DNA of 13,080 nt from the NCBI GenBank assembly GCA_964572225.1, contig CAZNFR010000091.1, positions 1 through 13,080 of the forward strand. Reading direction: 5' to 3'. A program made the translations under genes and the position numbers. Below are positions 1 to 6,115 of this stretch, in pieces. The stretch's first letter is position 1. Every line of letters starts with the position of its first letter. A model generated the notes under the pieces. The model was not told the origin of the DNA and did no database searches. It worked only from the letters and a program-made list of their open reading frames with translations. Origin of the DNA: CAZNFR01 sp964572225 (GTDB lineage Bacteria; Bacteroidota; Bacteroidia; Bacteroidales; GCA-2748055).

Positions 1-104
1 GTTTAGAGGTTTAGAGGTTTAGAGGTTTAGAGGTTTAGAGGTTTAGAGGTTTAGAGGTTTAGGGGTTTAGAGGTTTAGAGGTTTAGAGGTTTAGGGGTTT
101 AGGT
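1..104. repeat. Tandem array of 8-bp repeats (GTTTAGAG)
   Basis: Thirteen head-to-tail copies of an 8-bp unit are seen, starting at the first base of the window, so the array may continue to the left. Ten units are GTTTAGAG. Units 8 (57-64) and 12 (89-96) are GTTTAGGG, and the last (97-104) is GTTTAGGT. Because 8 is not a multiple of 3, the TAG on this strand and the TAA on the other recur in every frame, so the array cannot encode protein on either strand. It lies just beyond the stop codon of the EF-G-like gene and would be in that gene's 3' untranslated RNA, where it reads as C-rich CTCTAAAC units. Its function is unknown. Replication slippage is the simplest origin. Confidence 0.95.
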
Positions 105-134
105 ATCCCCAAATCTCCAAATCCCCAAATCCCC
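77..134 (-). other. Imperfect hairpin from facing octamer arrays, 3' of EF-G-like gene
   Basis: In - strand RNA, bases 134-108 can pair with 103-77 around a 4-base loop, GAUA (107-104). Counting by hand gives 17 Watson-Crick pairs, 6 G-U pairs and 4 A-C mismatches over 27 positions. The + strand RNA would pair less well, with 6 mismatches. The fold would sit right after the EF-G-like stop codon and could protect the mRNA 3' end or slow RNA polymerase. No U-run follows, so it is not a classical intrinsic terminator. Because the arrays repeat, other registers of pairing are also possible. Confidence 0.45.
107..134. repeat. Short tandem array of CCCCAAAT octamers
   Basis: Three and a half copies of an 8-bp unit are seen: CCCCAAAT, CTCCAAAT, CCCCAAAT, CCCC. 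On the - strand these read as GGGGATTT units, beginning 7 bases after the TAG stop of the EF-G-like gene. The unit has the same length as, and is roughly complementary to, the GTTTAGAG units at 1-104, so the two arrays face each other as an imperfect inverted repeat. The G-rich strand has G runs of 4, 4, 2 and 4 separated by 4-6 bases. Confidence 0.9.
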
Positions 135-141
135 ATTCTTC

Positions 142-2292
142 CTATTCTTCCTCCTGCTCCTCTTCGTAAGCCTTCAGTAATTCCTCCTGAACATCACCCG
201 GTACAGGCGAATATTCGGCAAATTTCATGGAATACATGGCACGCCCGTTGGTGAGTGAGCTGAGTGCAGTAGAGTACTTATTCATTTCGGCCAGGGGTAC
301 TTTGGCAGAAATCTTTTCAAAGCCTTTTTCGCTGCTCATTCCCTGAACAATGGCACGACGACCCTGGAGGTCACTCATAACATCCCCCATCCGGTCTGAA
401 GGAACAAATACCTCGACATCGTAAATAGGCTCAAGAATTTTGGGACCGGCATTTTTGAATGCCATACTGAAGGCATTCCGCCCCGCCAGCTTAAAGGAAA
501 TCTCATTCGAATCGACCGGATGCATTTTGCCATCGTAAACATAAACCCTGATATCCCTGGCGTAGGAACCGGTTAGCGGACCGGTTTCAATTTTTTCATT
601 GATCCCTTTTACGATGGCCGGCAGGAACCTGGCATCAATAGAACCACCTACAATACAGTTATAAAACATCAGTTTTCCTCCCCAGCTAAGCGGATATTCT
701 TCTTTTCCGCGAATCGACATTTTGTATTCCTTACCGCCAATCTTAAAGACTGAAGGGTCTGGCGCATCATCGGAATGAGGCTCGATGATCATGTGAACCT
801 CACCGAATTGTCCGGCACCTCCTGATTGTTTTTTATGTCGGTAATCGGCCTGAGCAGCCTTGGTAATCGTTTCTCTGTAAGGAATCTTCGGGGTGATAAA
901 CTCTGAGTCAACTTTGTAGACATTATCCAGATGCCATTTGACAATGTTCAAATGATGCTCACCCTGTCCCGAAAGAATGATCTGCTTGAGTTCCTTGGAA
1001 TATTCAATGAGCAGGGTAGGATCCTCATCGTGAATCCTGTTTAATGCTTCCCCGAGTTTTTCTTCTTCCCCTTCACTGGCCGGCCTGATGGCAGTACGGT
1101 ATTTAGGTTCAGGATATTGAATCGGGCTGAATTTAATATCGTTGGCGGTAAGCGTATCATTCGATTTGGTAGCCTTCAGTTTTACGGTGGTCCCGATATC
1201 TCCCGCGGCCATGGAGGTTACCTTGGTCCTGTTTTTTCCATAGGCAGCAAAGATCTGAGAGATTCTCTCCTTGTTGGAAGACCTTGAATTGGTAAGATCC
1301 ATTCCTTCTTTGAGCTCACCCGACATTACCTTAAAATAGGTTACTTCCCCGATGTGGCTTTCATGGGAGGTTTTGAATACGAATATAGACGTGGGTGCCG
1401 AAGGATCATATTTAACTTCCTTACCTTTGGAATCCTTGACAGGATCTAACTGGTCGGGGGAGGGAAGTACATTGGTTATGAATTCAAGAATTCTGCCTAC
1501 CCCAATGTTTTTTCTTGCTGCAGAACAAAAAACAGGACAAAGCTGCCGGTTCATGATCCCTGCATTGATCCCTTTCCTCATTTCATCTTCAGTCAAAGTT
1601 TCTTTTTCAAAGAAGATCTCCATCAGGTTCTCATCATTCTCTGCAGCCTTTTCAATCAACTCATTTCTAAGCTCCTCCGCCCTTTCTTTCTCGGAATCCG
1701 GAATATCGCTTATTTCCGGTTTTCCTTCACCAGCCGGGTATTTGTAGAGTTTCATTTGAATAATATCCACAATGCTGTCGAACCCCGGCCCTGCATTCAC
1801 CGGATACTGGGTCAGGGCAAATTTACCCCCAAACCTTTCCTTCAGCATCTCCACGGTTTTATCAAAATTTGTCTTGTCATGATCAAGATGATTAATTATA
1901 AAGATCATGGGCTTGTCGAAATTTTCAACCCAACGGTTGTGGATCTCGGTGCCGACTTCAATCCCGTTCTGGCCATTAATAACCATAACGGCCGAATCGG
2001 CAATATGCAGGCCGGTGACAGCTCCTCCTATGAAATCATCCGCACCAGGTACATCTATTATATTTACCTTATTACCATTGTATTCTGAATATAGTACCGT
2101 GGGAAAAATGGAACTTTCATTTTCATGCTCTATGGCATTAAAATCAGACACGGTGTTCTTGCTTCCTACCTCTCCTCTTCGGTCAATTACCTTCCCTTCA
2201 AAAAGCATGGCTTCTGCCAGGGTGGTTTTCCCCGAGCCTGCATTTCCTATCAAAGCAATATTTTTAATCTGGTTTGTGGAATAGCTTTTCAT
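142..2292 (-). CDS. EF-G-like translation factor (EF-G2 type) with altered GTPase motifs
   Basis: This is a 716-residue protein with the full EF-G plan: G domain about 1-280, domain II about 300-390, III about 395-475, IV about 480-605 and V about 610-695. The P-loop is intact (GNAGSGKT, 16-23). Elsewhere the GTPase motifs are altered. Switch I has NESSI (58-62) where EF-G has RGITI, G3 is DVPGA (80-84) instead of DTPGH, so the catalytic His is Ala84, and G4 is NHLD (134-137) instead of NKMD. G5 (CSA, 256-258) is present. The domain IV tip keeps His591 in MHPVDSNE. Compared with the fusA product in this window, domain IV has about 28 extra residues after IIEP (501-505 region), and the chain ends in an acidic tail (EEEQEEE). 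It is probably a cytosolic, ribosome-binding translocase paralogue with little or no GTP hydrolysis, like Bacteroides EF-G2; that assignment is inference. It is not a TetM/TetQ-type protein, because overall similarity follows EF-G. The start is ATG with an AT-rich lead and no Shine-Dalgarno. The stop is TAG. Confidence 0.93.
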   Translation of the reverse strand: MKSYSTNQIKNIALIGNAGSGKTTLAEAMLFEGKVIDRRGEVGSKNTVSDFNAIEHENESSIFPTVLYSEYNGNKVNIIDVPGADDFIGGAVTGLHIADSAVMVINGQNGIEVGTEIHNRWVENFDKPMIFIINHLDHDKTNFDKTVEMLKERFGGKFALTQYPVNAGPGFDSIVDIIQMKLYKYPAGEGKPEISDIPDSEKERAEELRNELIEKAAENDENLMEIFFEKETLTEDEMRKGINAGIMNRQLCPVFCSAARKNIGVGRILEFITNVLPSPDQLDPVKDSKGKEVKYDPSAPTSIFVFKTSHESHIGEVTYFKVMSGELKEGMDLTNSRSSNKERISQIFAAYGKNRTKVTSMAAGDIGTTVKLKATKSNDTLTANDIKFSPIQYPEPKYRTAIRPASEGEEEKLGEALNRIHDEDPTLLIEYSKELKQIILSGQGEHHLNIVKWHLDNVYKVDSEFITPKIPYRETITKAAQADYRHKKQSGGAGQFGEVHMIIEPHSDDAPDPSVFKIGGKEYKMSIRGKEEYPLSWGGKLMFYNCIVGGSIDARFLPAIVKGINEKIETGPLTGSYARDIRVYVYDGKMHPVDSNEISFKLAGRNAFSMAFKNAGPKILEPIYDVEVFVPSDRMGDVMSDLQGRRAIVQGMSSEKGFEKISAKVPLAEMNKYSTALSSLTNGRAMYSMKFAEYSPVPGDVQEELLKAYEEEQEEE

Positions 2293-2385
2293 AGTGTAAT
2301 TAAGATTAATTAATATAATATGCCGAACCTGTTGATCAGGGTTACATGTTTTCTTGCATCAAGCCGTTTAGGGCACCTCCGGCAG

Positions 2386-2404
2386 GGTTACTGAACACAG
2401 TACC
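2386..2404 (-). promoter_or_regulatory. Small hairpin in the EF-G-like gene leader
   Basis: On the - strand GGTACTG (2404-2398), loop TGTT, then CAGTAACC (2393-2386) can form a 7-bp stem with one bulged base. A second, weaker fold uses AACC(C)TG and CAGGTT around ATCAA (about 2344-2326). Both lie in the inferred 5' leader. No known leader family was recognised, and hairpins of this size arise by chance. Confidence 0.3.
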
Positions 2405-2427
2405 GCACAGCCATTTATGATGGAATG

Positions 2428-2457
2428 CAAAAGTAATAAAATTTTGTATATCACAAA
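2428..2457 (-). promoter_or_regulatory. Putative Bacteroidota-type promoter for the EF-G-like gene
   Basis: Read on the - strand, TTTG (2457-2454) is followed after 18 bases by TACTTTTG (2435-2428). This fits both halves of the Bacteroidota housekeeping promoter, TTTG about 18-20 bases before TAnnTTTG. Transcription would start a few bases downstream, near 2420, giving a leader of roughly 130 bases. It is a motif match only; no start-site data are available. Confidence 0.65.
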
Positions 2458-2566
2458 ATGGTTAGTCAACTATGAAGGGAGAGAACCATGCATTTACCTG
2501 TTCCGGAAAAAAGCATTTCGAAAACAAAAAAAGCATTCCTGAATCCCGGACCTTTCAATGCTCAAA

Positions 2567-2578
2567 AAATCCGGATTT
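2567..2578. promoter_or_regulatory. 12-bp perfect palindrome AAATCCGGATTT
   Basis: A perfect 12-bp inverted repeat is seen between the two outward promoters, about 110 bases from one and 140 from the other. A related 8-bp palindrome, TTCCGGAA, is at 2501-2508. It could be a binding site for a dimeric regulator, but no regulator can be named, and A/T-flanked CCGG words also occur by chance. Confidence 0.25.
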
Positions 2579-2709
2579 CCCTCTTAATATTTTCTTAACA
2601 AACATCATGCGGTGCACAGAAGATTTTCATGGGTGGAAGCTTGCCCAAACACTTATTGTCTATGCGCTTAAAGCTGATTTAATAAACCTTAAGAAATTGG
2701 TCAAAAATT

Positions 2710-2739
2710 ATTGTTTTTTAAAAAAAAAGAATACCTTTG
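2710..2739 (+). promoter_or_regulatory. Putative promoter of the ribosomal-protein operon
   Basis: ATTG (2710-2713, three of four bases of the TTTG element) is followed after 18 bases by TACCTTTG (2732-2739), a full match to TAnnTTTG. The spacer holds T6 then A9 (2714-2728), which is likely to be bent DNA. Transcription would begin in the mid 2740s, giving a leader of about 45 bases before rpsL. No other promoter-sized gap exists downstream in the window, so this one probably drives the whole series. Confidence 0.65.
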
Positions 2740-2788
2740 CAACCCGTTTTTGGGAAAAAGTTTATAAAAATAACAGAAAATATACTGT

Positions 2789-3163
2789 ATGCCAACGATT
2801 CAGCAGTTAGTTAGAAAGGGCAGAAAAAAGATTGAAGACAAGAGTAAAGCTCCTGCCCTGGATTCATGTCCCCAAAGAAGAGGGGTATGTGTCAGAGTAT
2901 ACACAACCACACCCAAAAAGCCTAACTCCGCCATGAGAAAGGTTGCCAGGGTTAGACTCACCAACGGGAAAGAGGTGAATGCCTATATCCCCGGTGAAGG
3001 ACATAATCTTCAGGAACACTCCATTGTAATGATCAGGGGTGGCAGGGTTAAAGATCTCCCGGGTGTGCGTTATCACCTTATCAGGGGAGCCCTGGATGCA
3101 TCCGGTGTGGAAGGCAGAACTCAGCGCCGTTCAAAATATGGTACCAAAAGACCTAAAAAATAA
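2789..3163 (+). CDS. rpsL: 30S ribosomal protein S12
   Basis: S12 sits at the decoding centre of the small subunit and helps control accuracy. The 124 residues align along their full length with bacterial S12. The TTTPKKPNSA loop is at 39-48 and RGGRVKDLPG at 83-92. Lys43 and Lys88, the positions usually changed in streptomycin resistance, are both lysine, so no resistance allele is seen. Asp89, the residue modified by RimO in many bacteria, is present. It is the first gene of the operon, about 45 bases after the inferred transcription start, and has no Shine-Dalgarno. rpsG follows after 13 bases. Confidence 0.98.
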   Translation: MPTIQQLVRKGRKKIEDKSKAPALDSCPQRRGVCVRVYTTTPKKPNSAMRKVARVRLTNGKEVNAYIPGEGHNLQEHSIVMIRGGRVKDLPGVRYHLIRGALDASGVEGRTQRRSKYGTKRPKK

Positions 3164-3176
3164 AAGCATTCTATAG

Positions 3177-3653
3177 ATGAGAAAGACGAAACCAAAAAAG
3201 AGAATTTTGCTTCCCGACCCGAAGTTTAAAGATCCAGAAGTAACCAGGTTCGTGAATAACCTTATGCTCGATGGCAAGAAAAGCATTTCTTACCAGATCT
3301 TTTATGATGCCATGGATATCATAAACGAAAAGATGAAAAAAGAGGAGAAGTCTCCTCTGGAGATCTGGAAACAGGCCCTTGAAAACATTACTCCACAGGT
3401 GGAAGTGAAGAGTAGAAGGGTAGGGGGAGCAACATTCCAGGTGCCCATGGAGATTCGGTCCGAAAGAAAGGTTTCCGTGAGTATGAAAAACCTCATCCTC
3501 TTTGCCAGAAAACGGTCGGGAAGATCCATGGCCGACAAACTTGCAGCGGAGATTATGGCCGCCTATAATAATGAGGGCGGTGCTTTTAAAAAGAAAGAAG
3601 ATACACACAGAATGGCAGAAGCCAACAAGGCTTTCGCCCATTTTCGTTTTTAA
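3177..3653 (+). CDS. rpsG: 30S ribosomal protein S7
   Basis: S7 starts assembly of the 30S head by binding the 3' domain of 16S rRNA and lines the E-site and mRNA exit. The 158 residues are of normal bacterial length. Signature blocks are LLPDPKF (11-17), VEVKSRRVGG (75-84) and HRMAEANKAFAH (144-155). The ATG at 3177 places the family's basic N-terminus directly ahead of LLPDPKF, which supports it. In E. coli S7 represses the str operon by binding its rpsL-rpsG spacer; here that spacer is only 13 bases, so the same control is unlikely. Confidence 0.98.
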   Translation: MRKTKPKKRILLPDPKFKDPEVTRFVNNLMLDGKKSISYQIFYDAMDIINEKMKKEEKSPLEIWKQALENITPQVEVKSRRVGGATFQVPMEIRSERKVSVSMKNLILFARKRSGRSMADKLAAEIMAAYNNEGGAFKKKEDTHRMAEANKAFAHFRF

Positions 3654-3670
3654 GGAGACGATAGCAGTAG

Positions 3671-5776
3671 ATGAAATACAATCTGAACAATACAAGGAAC
3701 ATTGGTATCATGGCCCATATTGATGCCGGTAAAACAACCACCACAGAAAGGATCTTGTTTTACACCGGTATCACTCACCGCATTGGTGAGGTGCATGACG
3801 GAGCAGCTACCATGGATTGGATGGTCCAGGAGCAGGAGAGGGGTATTACCATAACATCTGCTGCCACAACCACCTACTGGAAATACAATAAACAGGAATA
3901 TAAAATCAATATTATCGATACTCCGGGCCACGTCGATTTTACCGTCGAAGTGGAAAGATCCCTGCGTGTTCTCGATGGTGCCATCGCCGTTTTTTGCGGA
4001 GTCGGAGGAGTGGAACCCCAGTCTGAAACTGTCTGGCGCCAGGCCGACAAATACAAGGTTCCCAGAATTGCCTTCGTCAATAAGATGGACAGAGTCGGAG
4101 CCGATTTTTTCAGGGTGGTATCTGAAATACAGGATAAGCTTGGGGCGAATCCCGTTCCATTGCAGATCCCGATTGGGGAAGAAGACAATTTTAGAGGTGT
4201 GGTCGATCTTATCGAAAGGAAAGCCGTTATATGGCATGAAGATGAAACCCTGGGAATGAATTATTCTCTTGAGGAGGTTCCCGAGGATATGGTTGACGAG
4301 GTGGAAGAATGGAGAGAGAAATTGGTTGAAGCTGTTGCCGTATCAGATGAAAGCCTTCTTGAAAGATTCCTCGAAGACAGGGCAGCTATTACGGTTGAGG
4401 AATTTATGGAGGCCACAAGGAAAGCTGCCATCAACATGGAAATCGTTCCGGTTTTTTGTGGATCCGCTTTCAAAAACAAAGGAATTCAAAGACTCCTTGA
4501 CGGAGTTGTAGCCCTGCTTCCCAGTCCACACGAAGTGCCACCGGTGACCGGGGTAAATCCCAATACCGAAAAAGAGGAAATCCGCAAACCCGACGAAGAG
4601 GAACCCTTTGCAGCTCTTGCATTCAAGATTGCCACCGATCCCTTTGTAGGAAGACTCGCATACATTCGCATTTATTCAGGCGTGATTCAGGAAGGTATTA
4701 TGGTTTACAATACCCGGACCATGAAAAAGGAAAGGGTAAACCGCCTTTATCAGATGCATGCCAACAAACAAAATCCACGTTCCGAAGTAGGTCCCGGAGA
4801 TATCTGTGCCGCAGTAGGTTTTAAGGACCTTCGGACCGGAGATACCATTTGCGCCGTTAATAAACCCATTGTACTTGAATCTATTACTTTTCCCCATCCG
4901 GTAATAAACATTGCTATTGAACCCAAAACCCAGCAGGATGTAGATAAACTTTCACTTGCACTGGGTAAGTTGTCCGAAGAAGATCCCACCTTCCAGGTAA
5001 AAACCGACGAAAACACCGGACAAACCATTATGAGCGGGATGGGCGAATTGCACCTCGAAATTCTTTTGGACAGACTTAAAAGAGAGTTCAAGGTTGAGTG
5101 TAATATGGGTACCCCTCAGGTTAATTATAAGGAAGCCATCAGCAAAAAGATTACCCACAGGGAAGTGTTTAAAAAACAAACCGGAGGCCGTGGTAAATTT
5201 GCGGACATTGATGTGATCATTGAACCGGTTAGCGGAGAAGAAACCGGCTTTGTCTTTGTTAATCAAATCAAAGGGGGGAACGTTCCCAGAGAATACATTC
5301 CCGCGGTTGAAAAAGGTTTTAAAGAAGCGCTCTCCAACGGCCCTCTTGCCGGGTTCCCGGTAGACAGTCTCAAAGTGACACTGGTAGATGGTTCCTATCA
5401 CTCAGTCGATTCCGATGCCCTTTCTTTTGAGATCGCAGCCAAACAGGCATTTAAAAAAGCCGCTTCCAAAGCTGCCCCGGTTCTTCTCGAACCAATCATG
5501 TCGGCCGAAGTAGTTACTCCTGAGGAGTACATGGGCGATATAATCTCCGATTTCAATAAGAGAAGGGGCCAGGTAGAAGGAATGGAATCCAAAGCAGGAG
5601 CAAGGGTAATTAAGGCCAAAGTTCCCCTCTCGGAACAATTTGGGTATGTTACCTCCCTACGGACTATTTCTTCGGGTAGAGCATCCGCCTCAATGGAGTT
5701 TTCACACTATCAGGAGGTTGAGCCCAATCTTGCGAAGCAGTTGCTCGAAAAAATCAGTGGTAAAACAGTAGTTTAA
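3671..5776 (+). CDS. fusA: Elongation factor G (canonical translocase)
   Basis: EF-G is the GTPase that moves tRNAs and mRNA on the ribosome and, with RRF, splits it after termination. The 701 residues carry all GTPase motifs intact: AHIDAGKTT (15-23), RGITI (57-61), DTPGH with catalytic His87 (83-87), NKMD (137-140) and GSAFKNKG (264-271). Domains II-V follow, with the domain IV tip motif YHSVDSDALSF near 565-580. It is the direct comparator for the divergent EF-G-like gene. AGGAG lies at 3653-3657, but 13 bases before the ATG, so it is a poor Shine-Dalgarno. rpsJ follows after 12 bases with no tuf between, as is usual in Bacteroidota. Confidence 0.98.
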   Translation: MKYNLNNTRNIGIMAHIDAGKTTTTERILFYTGITHRIGEVHDGAATMDWMVQEQERGITITSAATTTYWKYNKQEYKINIIDTPGHVDFTVEVERSLRVLDGAIAVFCGVGGVEPQSETVWRQADKYKVPRIAFVNKMDRVGADFFRVVSEIQDKLGANPVPLQIPIGEEDNFRGVVDLIERKAVIWHEDETLGMNYSLEEVPEDMVDEVEEWREKLVEAVAVSDESLLERFLEDRAAITVEEFMEATRKAAINMEIVPVFCGSAFKNKGIQRLLDGVVALLPSPHEVPPVTGVNPNTEKEEIRKPDEEEPFAALAFKIATDPFVGRLAYIRIYSGVIQEGIMVYNTRTMKKERVNRLYQMHANKQNPRSEVGPGDICAAVGFKDLRTGDTICAVNKPIVLESITFPHPVINIAIEPKTQQDVDKLSLALGKLSEEDPTFQVKTDENTGQTIMSGMGELHLEILLDRLKREFKVECNMGTPQVNYKEAISKKITHREVFKKQTGGRGKFADIDVIIEPVSGEETGFVFVNQIKGGNVPREYIPAVEKGFKEALSNGPLAGFPVDSLKVTLVDGSYHSVDSDALSFEIAAKQAFKKAASKAAPVLLEPIMSAEVVTPEEYMGDIISDFNKRRGQVEGMESKAGARVIKAKVPLSEQFGYVTSLRTISSGRASASMEFSHYQEVEPNLAKQLLEKISGKTVV

Positions 5777-5788
5777 TTTGTTAAAATA

Positions 5789-6094
5789 ATGAGCCAGAAG
5801 ATTAGAATTAAATTGAAATCTTATGACCACAACCTTGTGGATAAATCTGCAGAGAAAATCGTGAAAACGGTTAAGTCCACAGGAGCTGTTGTAAGCGGAC
5901 CAATACCCCTGCCCACCCACAAAAGGGTGTTCACCGTATTGAGATCTACTTTTGTGAATAAGAAATCAAGGGAGCAATTTCAGCTCTCATCCTTCAAGCG
6001 ACTGCTTGATATATACAGTTCTACTCCCAAAACCATTGACGCTCTTATGAAACTGGAGCTTCCCAGTGGTGTTGAAGTGGAAATTAAGGTGTAA
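5789..6094 (+). CDS. rpsJ: 30S ribosomal protein S10
   Basis: S10 is a 30S head protein and is also the NusE transcription antitermination factor, partner of NusB. The 101 residues match the family throughout: IRIKLKSYDH near the N-terminus, SGPIPLPTHKRVFTVLRS in the middle (the loop reached by tetracycline-related mutations), then VNKKSREQF and the C-terminal strand PSGVEVEIKV. The gene opens the S10 block but follows fusA by only 12 bases, with no room for its own promoter. The start context is A/T-rich and has no Shine-Dalgarno. Confidence 0.98.
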   Translation: MSQKIRIKLKSYDHNLVDKSAEKIVKTVKSTGAVVSGPIPLPTHKRVFTVLRSTFVNKKSREQFQLSSFKRLLDIYSSTPKTIDALMKLELPSGVEVEIKV

Positions 6095-6097
6095 TTT

Positions 6098-6115
6098 GAA
6101 AAAAAAGAAAAAAAA
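6098..6115 (+). promoter_or_regulatory. Purine-only A-rich tract before rplC start
   Basis: The rpsJ-rplC spacer contains G, A8, G, A8, the last A being the first base of the rplC ATG. There is no Shine-Dalgarno. An unstructured A-rich lead of this kind would favour ribosome loading in a lineage that makes little use of Shine-Dalgarno pairing. The role is inferred. Confidence 0.4.

Larger units (their letters stand above)
2293..2788. other. Divergent intergenic region with outward promoters
   Basis: These 496 bases separate the start codons of the EF-G-like gene (- strand) and rpsL (+ strand) and hold no convincing gene. Contents from left to right are: an AT-rich start context for the EF-G-like gene (2293-2320), a leader segment with two small hairpins (about 2326-2403), the - strand promoter (2428-2457), a segment with repeated GCATT words and two palindromes (2490-2578), a featureless stretch (about 2580-2690), and the + strand promoter with its A/T tract (2710-2739). 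No tRNA, small ORF with family resemblance, or intrinsic terminator was seen. Confidence 0.8.

Noticed and set aside
1..104. CRISPR array.
   Set aside because: The units are 8 bp with no spacers between them.
1..134. Telomere or replicon end, because the units resemble eukaryotic telomere repeats such as TTTAGGG.
   Set aside because: The unit is 8 bp, most copies are GTTTAGAG, and the array reverses into a complementary one next to a chromosomal core gene cluster. The similarity in base composition is not evidence of a telomere.
1352..2284. Several + strand frames of 60-131 residues opposite the EF-G-like gene.
   Set aside because: They overlap each other and the conserved EF-G-like coding sequence, and have no recognisable protein features.
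2743..2754. CCCgtttttGGG as a leader hairpin or attenuator before rpsL.
   Set aside because: The stem is only three base pairs and would not be stable; no terminator-like U-run follows.
2472..2810. A 112-residue open frame on the + strand in the intergenic region.
   Set aside because: It contains the inferred rpsL promoter, overlaps the rpsL start in another frame, has a low-complexity lysine/asparagine-rich sequence and resembles no family I know.
3653..3657. AGGAG as the fusA ribosome binding site.
   Set aside because: It is 13 bases from the ATG, further than normal spacing, and the organism appears to use few such sites.
3650..4237. A 195-residue antisense frame over fusA, and a similar 174-residue antisense frame over rpsG (3171-3695).
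   Set aside because: Both lie opposite highly conserved genes and look like mirror frames caused by codon bias. No start context or family resemblance was seen.
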